Assembly: GCF_001665235.1 (NCBI RefSeq)
Contig: NZ_LZSC01000062.1
Coordinates: 1 to 64,000 of the forward strand
Origin: Mycobacterium sp. 1100029.7
Lineage (GTDB): Bacteria > Actinomycetota > Actinomycetes > Mycobacteriales > Mycobacteriaceae
Direction: 5' to 3'
Length of the DNA: 64,000 nt
Part shown: positions 18,099 to 27,319 of the stretch, piece by piece
How the letters are laid out: each line of letters starts with the position of its first letter
Numbering within the stretch: position 1 is the first letter of the stretch
Notes under the pieces: model-generated
What the model saw: the letters and a program-made list of their open reading frames with translations, nothing else
What the model was told of the DNA's origin: nothing
Database searches by the model: none
Made by a program: the position numbers and the translations under genes

Positions 18099-19279
18099 TC
18101 ACCGACCCCGACGCGTTGGCCACGGCCGCCGGCGACCTCCAAGGGATCGGTGCGACATTGGAGGCGACGAATGCGGCCGCGGCGGCGCCGACGACCGGAG
18201 TGCTGCCGCCGGCGACGGATTCGGTGTCGGCGCGCGCGGCGGCCCTGCTGGACGCGCACGCCCAGCAATATCAGGCGCTCAGTGCGCAAGCCGAGCTGTT
18301 TCACAACCAGTTCGTGCAAACCCTGATCACCGCGAAGAACGCCTACGCCGAGACCGAGGCGTCCAACGCGGCCGCCATGCAGTCGTCGAGCGCGCCGGAC
18401 AAGATCGCGCTGATCATGGGCGGCACCGGCAACCCGTCACCGGACCTGCGGTATCTGACGGCCATCGAGCAGACCTACCTCGCGCAGAACTACTCCGGGT
18501 ACACCCTGGTGGGTTTGCGTACGCCCGAGCAGTTCTGGCCGGTCACCGGGATCAACAGCGAACTCTTCGGCAAGTCCGTCTACCAGGGTTTCGCGACGCT
18601 GAACAATGCGATTTTGACGCAAACCGCCGCCGGCAATCACGTTGTGGTAGTGGGGTATTCGCAGAGCGCGACCATCGCCAGCCTGGAAATGCGCTATCTG
18701 CAAGCCCTTCCGGCCGCGCTACGCCCCGATCCGAATCTGCTGAACTTCGTGTTGCTCGCCGATCCGAACAATCCGATGGGCGGCATCCTGACGCACTTCA
18801 TCCCCGGCTTCGGGTCGTTCCATTTCGCCACCCCGCTCACGACGTCGTATGCCACCTCGATTTTCACGCTGCAATACGACGCGATCGCCGACTTCCCGAT
18901 TCACCCGTTGTGGTTGCCGTCGGACCTCAACGCACTGTTCGGTTTCCTGGACCTGCACACCACGGTTCCCTACCTGCCCGCCGCCCAGGTCGCCAACGCC
19001 CTGACCGAGCAGGTCGGCAACCTGACCTTCCACTTCATGCAAACCGCGCAACTGCCCCTGCTGGACCCGTTGCGCATGCTGCCGATCCTCGGCAACCCGC
19101 TGGCGGACCTTTTGCAACCGTTCCTCAAGCCGATCGTCGACCTGGGCTACGCCCCGGGATTGTTCCCGGGCCCACTGAGCACCGCCGGTTATCTGAGCCA
19201 GGGCGTCACGGCCGGGATCGCGAGTCCGTTCGCCGGGCTGTCACCGCTGGTCTCCAACGGTGTGGCAAGCGGGTTCTAG
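18086..19279 (+). CDS. PE protein fused to a PE-PPE (serine esterase) domain
   Basis: 397 residues. The N-terminal ~95 residues form the PE helical hairpin (MSFVITDPDALATAAGDLQ, ending before AYAETEASNAAAM). The rest is the alpha/beta-hydrolase PE-PPE domain, with the nucleophile elbow VGYSQSA (Ser of GxSxS) and downstream Asp/His candidates (QYDAIADFPIHP). Known PE-PPE proteins hydrolyse short to medium acyl esters, or make trehalose polyphleates in one case; the substrate here is unknown. It overlaps the PPE gene by 13 bases, so the two are translationally coupled. It converges on the Nudix gene with a 2-base gap. Confidence 0.92.
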   Translation: MSFVITDPDALATAAGDLQGIGATLEATNAAAAAPTTGVLPPATDSVSARAAALLDAHAQQYQALSAQAELFHNQFVQTLITAKNAYAETEASNAAAMQSSSAPDKIALIMGGTGNPSPDLRYLTAIEQTYLAQNYSGYTLVGLRTPEQFWPVTGINSELFGKSVYQGFATLNNAILTQTAAGNHVVVVGYSQSATIASLEMRYLQALPAALRPDPNLLNFVLLADPNNPMGGILTHFIPGFGSFHFATPLTTSYATSIFTLQYDAIADFPIHPLWLPSDLNALFGFLDLHTTVPYLPAAQVANALTEQVGNLTFHFMQTAQLPLLDPLRMLPILGNPLADLLQPFLKPIVDLGYAPGLFPGPLSTAGYLSQGVTAGIASPFAGLSPLVSNGVASGF

Positions 19280-19281
19280 TT

Positions 19282-20310
19282 TCAGCGGATGGCCTGCAGC
19301 TGGGGTGGCCCGTCCGCAGTGGGGTTGTCGGCCAACGCATTCGCGTCGGCGAGCAGTTCGGGCAACTGACGCGGGTACACGGCCTGACCGGCCGCCTCCA
19401 GCTCGGCGATGTCGGTGGCGTCGCACCAGCGGTGGCAGTGGATGTAGCGGCGTTCCAGCTCGGTGCGGCCCGCGGACGTCGGCTCGAAGCGCCGGGTGCG
19501 GTGCACGAAGAAGAACTCTTCGCTGTCGATCGTCGCGCCGTTGAACTCCAGTACCTTGTCGCGACGCCAGATCGGTCCGATCATCGCGGTCGGTGCCACC
19601 CGTAACCCGGTCTCCTCGGCCAACTCTCGCGCCGCGGCCTCGGCCAGCCGCTCCCCCGGTCCCACCTCGCCGCCGACGGTGAACCACCATCGCGGCGCGT
19701 CGTCGATGGCCGGGTCCGAACCGCACAGCAACAGCACCGCACCGCCCTCGTCGAGCAGCACGACCCGCGCCGAGGTGCGGTGGGTGGGCACCCCGTGGCT
19801 GGTGTAGGCCAGCGCAAGCGGCCGCTCGACGATCTCGAAATAGCTTGGCAGCGTGGCCGTCCCACCCAGACGCAAGGCCCGCACCGGGCGCCGCTCGGCC
19901 AGTGCGAGGGTGTCGCGCACGGCGTCGTTGTGGAAGCGGCGGGCCAGCAGCAGCCGGGCTTCGGAGTCGGTCAACTCCGCGATCAGCCCGGCTGGTACGG
20001 CCGCCGGATCGACGGTCGCCAGCGCCGCCGACAGCTCGTTTTCGGCGTTCTCGCGCGCGGACCGCGGTGCCTGTTCGGCGGCGTCGGCCAGCGCGGACAA
20101 CCGTTGCCCCTCAGGGGATCCGCCGTAGGCGTCGATCGCGATAGCGCGGGCGATCACCGCGCGTCGTGCCAGCGCACCGTCGAGGGCCTGCCAGGACAGG
20201 TCGTAGCGAACATTCAGCCGGTCCAAGCGATTCGCCGTCCGGATGGCCCAGATGCCGGTCAGCGCCAGCACGATCAGCAGTACCACGATGACGGCGAGCA
20301 GCCAGGCCAT
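19282..20310 (-). CDS. Membrane-anchored Nudix hydrolase with LemA-like N-terminal region
   Basis: 342 residues: an N-terminal membrane helix (about residues 2-24), an alpha-helical region resembling LemA proteins (RLDRLNVRYDLSWQALDGAL, then RRAVIARAIA), and a C-terminal Nudix hydrolase with a complete Nudix box (GGEVGPGERL through RELAEETGL). Nudix enzymes cleave nucleoside diphosphates linked to other groups. It is the last gene of the PIM operon, overlapping pimA by 1 base, as in M. tuberculosis (Rv2609c). A link to GDP-mannose or CDP-lipid turnover is only inferred from the operon. Confidence 0.85.
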   Translation of the reverse strand: MAWLLAVIVVLLIVLALTGIWAIRTANRLDRLNVRYDLSWQALDGALARRAVIARAIAIDAYGGSPEGQRLSALADAAEQAPRSARENAENELSAALATVDPAAVPAGLIAELTDSEARLLLARRFHNDAVRDTLALAERRPVRALRLGGTATLPSYFEIVERPLALAYTSHGVPTHRTSARVVLLDEGGAVLLLCGSDPAIDDAPRWWFTVGGEVGPGERLAEAAARELAEETGLRVAPTAMIGPIWRRDKVLEFNGATIDSEEFFFVHRTRRFEPTSAGRTELERRYIHCHRWCDATDIAELEAAGQAVYPRQLPELLADANALADNPTADGPPQLQAIR

Positions 20311-21434
20311 CAGCTGGCCACCTGAACCTTGACACCTGCCCCGGCGACCGTCTCGTAGACCCGCATGATCTGGCTGGCCACCACCGACCAGTCGTAGCGG
20401 GCCACCGCTGCCGAGCCCGCGGCGACGTAACGTTCGCGCAGCGCATCGTTTTCCAGCATCTCGACGAGTCCGTCGGCCAGCCCGGCGGCGTCGCCGACCG
20501 GCACCAGGCGGCCGGCCTCGCCGTCACCCAGCACCCGGCGGAAGGCGTCCAGGTCGCTGGCGACCACCGGAGTGCCCGCGGCCAGCGCCTCCACCAAGAC
20601 GATGCCGAAACTCTCACCCCCCATGTTGGGCGCACAGTAGACGTCGGCACTGCGCATGGCCGACGCCTTGCCGGCGTCGTCGACGAGTCCGAGGAATCGC
20701 ATGTGCCGGGCCAATTCGCCTGCCTGCGCACGCAAGTCGTCTTCGTCGCCGTGCCCGACGACCAGCACCTGCAGATCCGGGAAGTGTTCCAGCACCCGGG
20801 GCAGCGCATCGAGCAGCACCGCCATCCCCTTGCGCGGCTCGTCGAAGCGGCCCAGGAACAACACCGTCTTACCCGGGCGCGGATATCCGTCGAGCAGCGG
20901 AGCCCCGGCCAGCGCGGCGACGTCGACGCCGTTGGGGATCTCCACCGCGTCGGATCCCAGCGCTTCCATCTGCCACCGGCGGGCCAGATCCGATACCGCG
21001 ATGCGGCCGATGATCTTCTCGTGCCAGGGCCGCAGCACGCCCTGAAAGACGGTCAGCGTCAAGGATTTCGTGGTCGAGGTGTGAAACGTCGCGACGATGG
21101 GCCCCTCGGCGATCCGCAACGCCCACATGGACAGGCTGGGTGCATTCGGTTCGTGCAGGTGCAACACGTCGAAGTCGCCCTCGGCCAGCCAGCGCCGAAC
21201 CCGGCCGTGCACCGCGGGACTGAACTGCAGCCGCGCCACCGACCCGTTGTAGGGAATCGGGATGGCCTTGCCCGCGGAGACGACATACTCGGGCAGACTG
21301 ACATGCGGCGACGCCGGAGCCAGCACGCTGACGTCGTGGCCGCGGCCGCGCAGCACCTCGGCCAGCTGCAGCACGTGCGACTGCACCCCGCCCGGCACGT
21401 CGAACGAATACGGACAGACCATCCCGATCCGCAT
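20310..21434 (-). CDS. pimA: Phosphatidylinositol mannosyltransferase PimA
   Basis: GT4 enzyme of 374 residues that adds the first mannose from GDP-mannose to phosphatidylinositol on the inner face of the plasma membrane. It starts MRIGMVCPYSFDVPGGVQSH, with the Gly-rich acceptor loop and HxxEPNAPS. The donor site contains GRFDEPRKGM and the E-x7-E type segment GESFGIVLVEALAAG. ATG 21434 overlaps the upstream acyltransferase stop by one base (TGATG). A longer open frame upstream is antisense noise. Confidence 0.97.
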   Translation of the reverse strand: MRIGMVCPYSFDVPGGVQSHVLQLAEVLRGRGHDVSVLAPASPHVSLPEYVVSAGKAIPIPYNGSVARLQFSPAVHGRVRRWLAEGDFDVLHLHEPNAPSLSMWALRIAEGPIVATFHTSTTKSLTLTVFQGVLRPWHEKIIGRIAVSDLARRWQMEALGSDAVEIPNGVDVAALAGAPLLDGYPRPGKTVLFLGRFDEPRKGMAVLLDALPRVLEHFPDLQVLVVGHGDEDDLRAQAGELARHMRFLGLVDDAGKASAMRSADVYCAPNMGGESFGIVLVEALAAGTPVVASDLDAFRRVLGDGEAGRLVPVGDAAGLADGLVEMLENDALRERYVAAGSAAVARYDWSVVASQIMRVYETVAGAGVKVQVAS

Positions 21435-22384
21435 CAGGCTTCCTCCAGCCGGGCGCGTCTCTCCTCGGACAGATCGGCCAGCCACTGCGGTTGCAGCATG
21501 TGCCAGTCCTCGGGATGGGCGGCGATGTTGCGGGCGAACTGATCGGCCAGCGCCTGGGTGATGGTCGTGATGTCTCCGCTGGAGCAGTCCAGCGGCGGGT
21601 GGATGGACACGGGCCAGTCTTCGCCCTCGTTCCAGCAGTGCGCCGGGCACAACGCTGCCCCGGTTGCGATCGCGAGCTTGGCCGGCCCGGCCGGCATCCG
21701 GGTGGGCTCGCCGAAGAAGTCGACTTCGACGCCGGTGCGGGTGAGATCACGCTCGGCCATCAGGCACACCACCCGGTTGGCGCGCAGTCGCTCGCACAGC
21801 ACCTCGAAGGGCGGCCGGTCGCCGCCGGACAGCGGCAGCACTTCGAAGCCGAGGCTCTCCCGGTATTCGATGAAACGCCGGTACAGGGACTCGGGTTTGA
21901 GCCGCTCGGCGACCGTGGTGAAGGTGCCGCGCGTCTGCGCCAGCCAGACCCCGGCCATGTCCCAGTTCCCGCTGTGCGGCAACGCGAGTACCGCGCCCCG
22001 GCCCTCGGCCAAAGCGGCGTCGATGATGTCGGCACCGCGGAACGTCGTGTCGATCCGTTGGGCCAGCACGCGGTGGTCCATGGTCGGCAACCGAAATGCC
22101 TCCCGCCAATAGCGGCCATAGGACGCCAGTGACGCCCGCATCAGGCTGTCCGGTACCCGCGCCGGCGGCACACCGATGACGCGGGCCAGGTTCTTGCGCA
22201 GCTGTTCGGGGCCGCCACCGCGGGCGGCGTAGCGCGCTCCGGTGTCGAATACGTTGCGGGCCGCGAACTCCGGTACCGCCCGCACCGCCATCCAGCCGGT
22301 GGCATACGCCCAGTCGGTTGCCGTCCGGCTGAACACATCGCGGGAGGCCCGCAACGCTTTCAGGCCGGGCGGAGTGGCGATCAT
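21434..22384 (-). CDS. patA: Phosphatidylinositol mannoside acyltransferase
   Basis: 316-residue member of the lysophospholipid/HtrB-type acyltransferase family that transfers a fatty acyl chain to the first mannose of PIM. The active-site motif is HSGNWD, followed by AERLKPESLYRRFI and a second block DRPPFEV; the conserved AERDLTRTGVEVDFFGE segment lies near residue 213. It is sandwiched between pgsA1 and pimA with overlapping start and stop codons, the conserved PIM operon order. ATG 22384 overlaps the pgsA stop by 4 bases. Confidence 0.95.
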   Translation of the reverse strand: MIATPPGLKALRASRDVFSRTATDWAYATGWMAVRAVPEFAARNVFDTGARYAARGGGPEQLRKNLARVIGVPPARVPDSLMRASLASYGRYWREAFRLPTMDHRVLAQRIDTTFRGADIIDAALAEGRGAVLALPHSGNWDMAGVWLAQTRGTFTTVAERLKPESLYRRFIEYRESLGFEVLPLSGGDRPPFEVLCERLRANRVVCLMAERDLTRTGVEVDFFGEPTRMPAGPAKLAIATGAALCPAHCWNEGEDWPVSIHPPLDCSSGDITTITQALADQFARNIAAHPEDWHMLQPQWLADLSEERRARLEEA

Positions 22385-23046
22385 GGCTCGCTCGCTTCGT
22401 CAGTGTCGGGGTTGGGCGGCAACGGTTTTCGCGCTCCGGGCGAGGTCCGCACGGTGTGCAACCGCTGCACGCAGGTCACCACGCTGGCCGCCGCCAGCAC
22501 CCACATCGCGACGGTCAGCGCGGGCGGCCACGCGACGAACGGGAAGTCCGACACCCCGGCTCCGGCCAGCACGATGATCAACCGTTCGGGGCGTTCGATC
22601 AGCCCGCCGTCGCCGCGCAGCCCGCTGGCCTCGGCCCGGGCCTTGATGTAGGAGATCACCTGGGAGGTCACCAGGCAGATCAGCGTCGCCACCGCCAGCG
22701 GTTTGTCGTGCAGCCCAAACACGATCCACCACAACAGGCCGCTGAACACCGCGCCGTCGCTGACGCGGTCACAGGTCGCGTCGAGCACCGCGCCGAATCG
22801 GGTGCCACCACCGCGCTCGCGGGCCATCGCCCCGTCGGCCATGTCGAACAGGACGAAGAACCAGACCACGCACGCGCCGGCGAACAGCTTGCCCATCGGG
22901 AAGAGCGTGACCGCCCCCGCCACCGACGCGATGGTTCCCAAGATCGTGACGGCGTCCGGCGTCAAACCCAACCGCAGCAATACCCTGGCTGTCGGAGTGG
23001 TGAGCCGGGCGAACGCGGCCCGGGACAGGAAGGGCGCCTTACTCAT
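22381..23046 (-). CDS. pgsA1: Phosphatidylinositol phosphate synthase
   Basis: CDP-alcohol phosphatidyltransferase of 221 residues that makes phosphatidylinositol phosphate from CDP-diacylglycerol and inositol phosphate. The family signature is complete: DMADGAMAR, then G, then DATCDR, giving D-x2-DG-x2-AR-x8-G-x3-D-x3-D for metal and CDP binding. About six membrane helices are present. The start at ATG 23046 (MSKAPFLSR) overlaps the HIT gene stop by 4 bases; five more upstream codons are open but less likely. Confidence 0.95.
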   Translation of the reverse strand: MSKAPFLSRAAFARLTTPTARVLLRLGLTPDAVTILGTIASVAGAVTLFPMGKLFAGACVVWFFVLFDMADGAMARERGGGTRFGAVLDATCDRVSDGAVFSGLLWWIVFGLHDKPLAVATLICLVTSQVISYIKARAEASGLRGDGGLIERPERLIIVLAGAGVSDFPFVAWPPALTVAMWVLAAASVVTCVQRLHTVRTSPGARKPLPPNPDTDEASEP

Positions 23047-23624
23047 TTCTGTCGAACCCACTCGGCGGCCAGCAACTCGCGGGTGTCGCGCAGCAGCTGC
23101 GGAATCACCTTCGAGCCGCCGACGATGGTGATGAAGTTCGCGTCACCACCCCAGCGCGGCACCACGTGCACATGCAGATGCTCGGCCAGCGATCCGCCGG
23201 CCGACGCGCCCAGATTCAGGCCGACGTTGAAGCCGTGTGGCCGCGACACATTCTTGATCACGCGAATCGCCTTCTGGATGAAGGCCATCAGCTCCGCGCT
23301 CTCCGCGTCGGTCAGGTCCTCGAGCTCCGACAAACGCCGATACGGCACCACCATGAGGTGTCCGGGGTTGTACGGGTACAGGTTGAGCACGGCGTAGACG
23401 AGTTCACCGCGGGCGACCACCAGACCGTCTTCGTCGGACAGCTGCGGGATGTCGGTGAACGGCTCCTCGGGCTTGCCTGAAGAGTTCGGGTCACGCTTGC
23501 CCGGCGACTCGGCCAGATACGTCATCCGGTACGGCGTCCACAACCGCTGCAAGTGGTCGCGCTCGCCGACGCCCGTGTCCAGAATGGAGTCGTCGCCGTG
23601 ATCGGCGCTGTCCTGCTCACTCAC
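23043..23624 (-). CDS. HIT-domain Ap4A phosphorylase-like protein
   Basis: 193 residues. The histidine-triad motif HLHVHVVPRWGGD lies near residues 152-164, with the nucleotide-binding NLYPYNPGHLMVVPYRR upstream. It matches the M. tuberculosis Rv2613c protein, described as a diadenosine tetraphosphate phosphorylase. It lies between thrS and pgsA1; aminoacyl-tRNA synthetases are a main source of Ap4A, so pairing with thrS makes sense. GTG 23624 overlaps the thrS end by 8 bases; a TTG nine bases upstream is the alternative start. Confidence 0.92.
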   Translation of the reverse strand: MSEQDSADHGDDSILDTGVGERDHLQRLWTPYRMTYLAESPGKRDPNSSGKPEEPFTDIPQLSDEDGLVVARGELVYAVLNLYPYNPGHLMVVPYRRLSELEDLTDAESAELMAFIQKAIRVIKNVSRPHGFNVGLNLGASAGGSLAEHLHVHVVPRWGGDANFITIVGGSKVIPQLLRDTRELLAAEWVRQK

Positions 23625-25671
23625 CGCCGGCAACCTTCACCAGTTCTTGTGTGGGAGCGGCATTCTCGCGATCGGCAATCCAGGCCACGATGGTGTCGAT
23701 CGCGGCCCCGACGGGCACCCCGTTGATCTGGGTGCGGTCACCGAAGCGGAAGCTGACCGCCCCGCTCTCGACGTCACGGTCGCCGGCCAGCAGCATGAAC
23801 GGGACACGCTGATTGGTGTGGTTCACGATCTTCTTGGCCATCCGGTCGTCGCTGGTGTCCACTTCAACTCGCACGCCTCGCGAGCGCAGTTGCGCGGCAA
23901 CGTCTTCCAGGTAGGCGGCGTGGTCGTCGGCCACCGGAATGCCGACCACCTGGACGGGCGCCAGCCATGCCGGGAAGGCCCCGGCGTAGTGCTCGGTGAG
24001 AATGCCGAAGAACCGCTCGATGGACCCGAACAACGCCCGGTGGATCAGCACCGGACGTTGACGCGTTCCGTCGGATGCGGTGTACTCCAACTCGAATCGG
24101 TCGGGCATGTTGAAGTCGAGCTGAATGGTCGACATCTGCCAGCTGCGGCCCAACGCGTCTTTGACCTGCACCGAAATCTTGGGGCCGTAGAACGCCGCGC
24201 CGCCGGGGTCCGGAACGAAATGCAGCCCGGACGCGACGGCGACCTCCCGCAGGACTTCGGTGGCCTCGTCCCACATCTCGTCGGAGCCGGAGTACTTCTC
24301 CGGGTCTTTGGTGGACAGCTCCAGGTAGAAGTCGTTGAGGCCGTAGTCGGCCAGCAAGTCGAGCACGAAACGCAGCAGCGAGGCCAGCTCGTCGCGCATC
24401 TGCTCTCGCGTGCAGTAGATGTGGGCATCGTCTTGGGTCATGCCGCGCACCCGGGTCAGCCCGTGGACCACGCCGGACTTCTCGTAGCGGTAGACGCTGC
24501 CGAATTCGAAGAGCCGCAACGGAAGTTCGCGATAGGACCGCCCCCGCGACCGGTAGATCAGGTGATGCATCGGGCAGTTCATCGGCTTGAGGTAGTAGTC
24601 CTGCCCGGGCTTGCGCACCGAGCCGTCGGCGTTGAACTCCGCGTCCAGATGCATCGGCGGGTACATGCCGTCGGCATACCACTCGAGGTGTCCCGAGGTG
24701 ATGTACAACTGCTCTTTGGTGATGTGCGGGGTGTTGACGAACTCGTACCCGGCCTCGATGTGCTTGCGCCGCGAATACTCCTCCAGCTCGCGACGAATGA
24801 TGCCGCCCTTGGGGTGGAAAACCGCCAAGCCGGAACCGATTTCATCGGGGAAGCTGAACAGGTCCAGCTCGACGCCCAATTTGCGGTGGTCGCGGCGCTG
24901 TGCCTCGGCGAGCAGCTCCAGGTGCTTGTCGAGCGCTTCCTGTGACTCCCAGGCGGTGCCGTAGATACGTTGCAAGCTGGCGTTGCTCTGGTCGCCGCGC
25001 CAGTACGCGGCCGAGCTGCGGGTCAGCTTGAACGCCGGAATGTGCTTGGTGGTCGGGATGTGCGGACCGCGGCACAGGTCGCCCCAAACCCGTTCGCGGG
25101 TACGGGGATTGAGGTTGTCGTAGGCGGTGAGCTCGTCGCCACCGACTTCCATTACGTCGGGGTCACCGGACTTGTCGTCGACGAGTTCGAGCTTGTAAGG
25201 CTCGCCGGCCAGCTCGGCGCGCGCGGCGTCCTTGGACTCATACACCCGCCGGTCGAACAGCTGTCCGTCCTTGACGATCTGGCGCATCCGCTTTTCCAGC
25301 TTCGTCAAGTCTTCGGGCGTGAACGGCTCGGCCACGTCGAAGTCGTAGTAGAACCCGTCGGCGATCGGCGGCCCGATGCCCAACTTCGCCTGCGGGAACA
25401 GGTCCTGGACGGCCTGCGCCAGCACGTGTGCGGTCGAGTGCCGGATCACGCTGCGTCCCTCGTCGGTGTCGGCGGCGACCGGGACCACCTCGACATCGGC
25501 ATCGGGCACCCAGCTCAGGTCGCGCAGCTTGCCGTCCGGGTCGCGCACCACCACGATCGCGTCGGGCGTACCCCGGCGCGGCAACCCCGCCTCGCCGACC
25601 GCGGCGGCCGCGGTGGTCCCGGCAGGGACCCGGATCGGGGCTGCTCGGACGGGCTGGGCGGGGGCGCTCAT
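23617..25671 (-). CDS. thrS: Threonyl-tRNA synthetase
   Basis: 684-residue class-II synthetase. Domains in order: N-terminal TGS domain (RVPAGTTAAAAV), editing domain with the metal/catalytic motif STAHVLAQA, class-II core with motif 2 (TRVRGMTQDDAHIYC) and motif 3 (HRALFGSIERF), zinc ligands (NCPMHHL), and a C-terminal anticodon-binding domain. ATG 25671 (MSAPAQPVR) is chosen because GGAGAG precedes it and the five extra upstream codons lack support. It heads the PIM operon. I see no T-box leader in the 100 bases upstream. Confidence 0.97.
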   Translation of the reverse strand: MSAPAQPVRAAPIRVPAGTTAAAAVGEAGLPRRGTPDAIVVVRDPDGKLRDLSWVPDADVEVVPVAADTDEGRSVIRHSTAHVLAQAVQDLFPQAKLGIGPPIADGFYYDFDVAEPFTPEDLTKLEKRMRQIVKDGQLFDRRVYESKDAARAELAGEPYKLELVDDKSGDPDVMEVGGDELTAYDNLNPRTRERVWGDLCRGPHIPTTKHIPAFKLTRSSAAYWRGDQSNASLQRIYGTAWESQEALDKHLELLAEAQRRDHRKLGVELDLFSFPDEIGSGLAVFHPKGGIIRRELEEYSRRKHIEAGYEFVNTPHITKEQLYITSGHLEWYADGMYPPMHLDAEFNADGSVRKPGQDYYLKPMNCPMHHLIYRSRGRSYRELPLRLFEFGSVYRYEKSGVVHGLTRVRGMTQDDAHIYCTREQMRDELASLLRFVLDLLADYGLNDFYLELSTKDPEKYSGSDEMWDEATEVLREVAVASGLHFVPDPGGAAFYGPKISVQVKDALGRSWQMSTIQLDFNMPDRFELEYTASDGTRQRPVLIHRALFGSIERFFGILTEHYAGAFPAWLAPVQVVGIPVADDHAAYLEDVAAQLRSRGVRVEVDTSDDRMAKKIVNHTNQRVPFMLLAGDRDVESGAVSFRFGDRTQINGVPVGAAIDTIVAWIADRENAAPTQELVKVAGGE

Positions 25672-25771
25672 CGGGTTGCTCTCCAAGGTGTTGTGTGGGG
25701 AATCGATCGGGGATCAAGCCAGAAGCCATGCTATCGGGGCGGACTCCGCGGAGCCCACGCCATTCACACGA

Positions 25772-26395
25772 TCAGGGCTGGCCGGGTTTGAGTTTCACGA
25801 ACAACGCGTCGGCCTCGGTCAGCACGGTGTCGCCGTCGGTCAGCTTGCCGGACACGAAGATCTTGCGGCCGTCGACCTGATCGACGCCGGCGTCGAAGTG
25901 CAGCTCCTTTTCGATCGGCACGATCGCGCGGTAGTTGATCTTCAGGTAAGCGGTGCGCTGACGCGGGCTGCCGGTGAGCACCGACGCGGTCAGGCCGAGG
26001 ATCGTGTCGAACAGCATCCCCAGCGATCCGCCGTGCACGGCGCCGTTGCGTCCCAGGTGGAATCGCGCGAAGCGGGCCGTCCCTTCGATGCGGCCATCCG
26101 CGGTCTTGCGGGACTCGATCGGCACCGTCAGGATATTGCCGCGCAGCGGCAGGTCCATCCGACGCCCCGACGGCGACGCCCATTCGTCGGCGTCATACGG
26201 GCTCAGCAGCGCGGACAGCTTCTCCAGCGCATCCGCGGCCTCGGTGATCACCTCGTCGGGTGCGTCGACGGCACGCGCATGGTCCTGCAGCTTTCGCACC
26301 GCGTCGATGAAGCGGCCGTAGTCGGGCCCGCCCTTGGTCGTCGGTTCGGGCGGGTTGAATCCCCCGCCGGGGTGTTTCTGAGGGTCGCCGGCCAC
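25772..26395 (-). CDS. PaaI-type hotdog thioesterase
   Basis: 207 residues. An N-terminal helical extension of about 80 residues precedes a single hotdog domain with the PaaI-type active-site loop GRNGAVHGGSLGMLFD, followed by AYLKINYRAIVPIEKEL. The predicted activity is hydrolysis of acyl-CoA thioesters; the substrate is unknown. It lies 100 bases upstream of thrS on the same strand and 24 bases after the aldo/keto reductase gene, so it could belong to either unit. Confidence 0.85.
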   Translation of the reverse strand: MAGDPQKHPGGGFNPPEPTTKGGPDYGRFIDAVRKLQDHARAVDAPDEVITEAADALEKLSALLSPYDADEWASPSGRRMDLPLRGNILTVPIESRKTADGRIEGTARFARFHLGRNGAVHGGSLGMLFDTILGLTASVLTGSPRQRTAYLKINYRAIVPIEKELHFDAGVDQVDGRKIFVSGKLTDGDTVLTEADALFVKLKPGQP

Positions 26396-26419
26396 CAGAA
26401 CACCGTATTGGGTGCCCGC

Positions 26420-27295
26420 TTACTGCGCTCCGGCAGCCGCCAGGGTCTCGAACTCGTCGTCGGACAGGGTGATCTCGGCGGCGGCCACGTTCTCCTCCAG
26501 GTGCGACACCTTCGAAGTGCCCGGAATCGGCAACATCACCGGCGAGCGCTTGAGCAACCAGGCCAGCGCCAGCTGCGACGGGGACGCATCGTGGTTGTCG
26601 GCGATGCGTTGCAGCGGACCGTCGGGAGCGGCCAGCGGGCCGGCCGCCAGCGGGAAGTAGGGGATGAAGCCGATGCCCTGCTCGGTCGCGACGTCGAGCA
26701 GTGGTTCGGCCCTGCGGACCGACAGGTTGTACATGTTCTGCACCGACACGATCCCGGTGATCTGCAGGGCCTCCTTGAGCTGGTCGGCGTCGACCTCGGA
26801 GAGCCCGATGTGGCGGATCTTGCCTTCCTGCTTGAGCTTGGACAGCTCACCCACCTGGTCGGCCAGCGGCCATTTGGGGTCGACGCGGTGCAGCTGGAGC
26901 AGATCGATGGTCTCCACACCCAGACGGCGCAGGCTCATCTCACACTCCTGGCGCAGATATGCCGGGTAACCCATCTCGACCCAGACGTCCGGACCGGTCC
27001 GCAGGAACCCGGCCTTGGTCGCAATCAGCAAGTCGTCGTAGGGATACAGCGCCTCCCGGATGATCTCCTCCGAGATGTAGGGGCCGTAGGAATCTGCGGT
27101 GTCGAACAAGTTCACGCCGAGTTCGACAGCGCGTCGCAACACCCGGACGCATTCGTCACGATCGGCCGGCGGACCCCAGACGCCCTTCCCGACGATGCGC
27201 ATCGCCCCGAAGCCCAAACGGTTAACGGTCAGATCGCCGCCGAAGGTGAATGTTCCAGACGCTTCGGCAACGATTTTCGAGTTTTGTGCGGTCAC
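26420..27295 (-). CDS. Aldo/keto reductase
   Basis: 291-residue NADPH-dependent (beta/alpha)8 reductase. The catalytic tetrad is visible: Asp and Tyr in FDTADSYG, Lys in IATKAGF and His in LLQLHRVD. The C-terminal cofactor segment is LPIPGTSKVSHLEEN. The physiological substrate is unknown. The gene is divergent from the DUF1990 gene with only 24 bases between start codons, so at least one transcript is probably leaderless. Confidence 0.93.
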   Translation of the reverse strand: MTAQNSKIVAEASGTFTFGGDLTVNRLGFGAMRIVGKGVWGPPADRDECVRVLRRAVELGVNLFDTADSYGPYISEEIIREALYPYDDLLIATKAGFLRTGPDVWVEMGYPAYLRQECEMSLRRLGVETIDLLQLHRVDPKWPLADQVGELSKLKQEGKIRHIGLSEVDADQLKEALQITGIVSVQNMYNLSVRRAEPLLDVATEQGIGFIPYFPLAAGPLAAPDGPLQRIADNHDASPSQLALAWLLKRSPVMLPIPGTSKVSHLEENVAAAEITLSDDEFETLAAAGAQ

Positions 27296-27319
27296 GCCTA
27301 CGACCGTACGCTCGGCCGC

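Noticed and set aside
25672..25771. T-box or other leader before thrS
   Set aside because: No T-box sequence, specifier stem or terminator-antiterminator pair is visible in this 100-base stretch.
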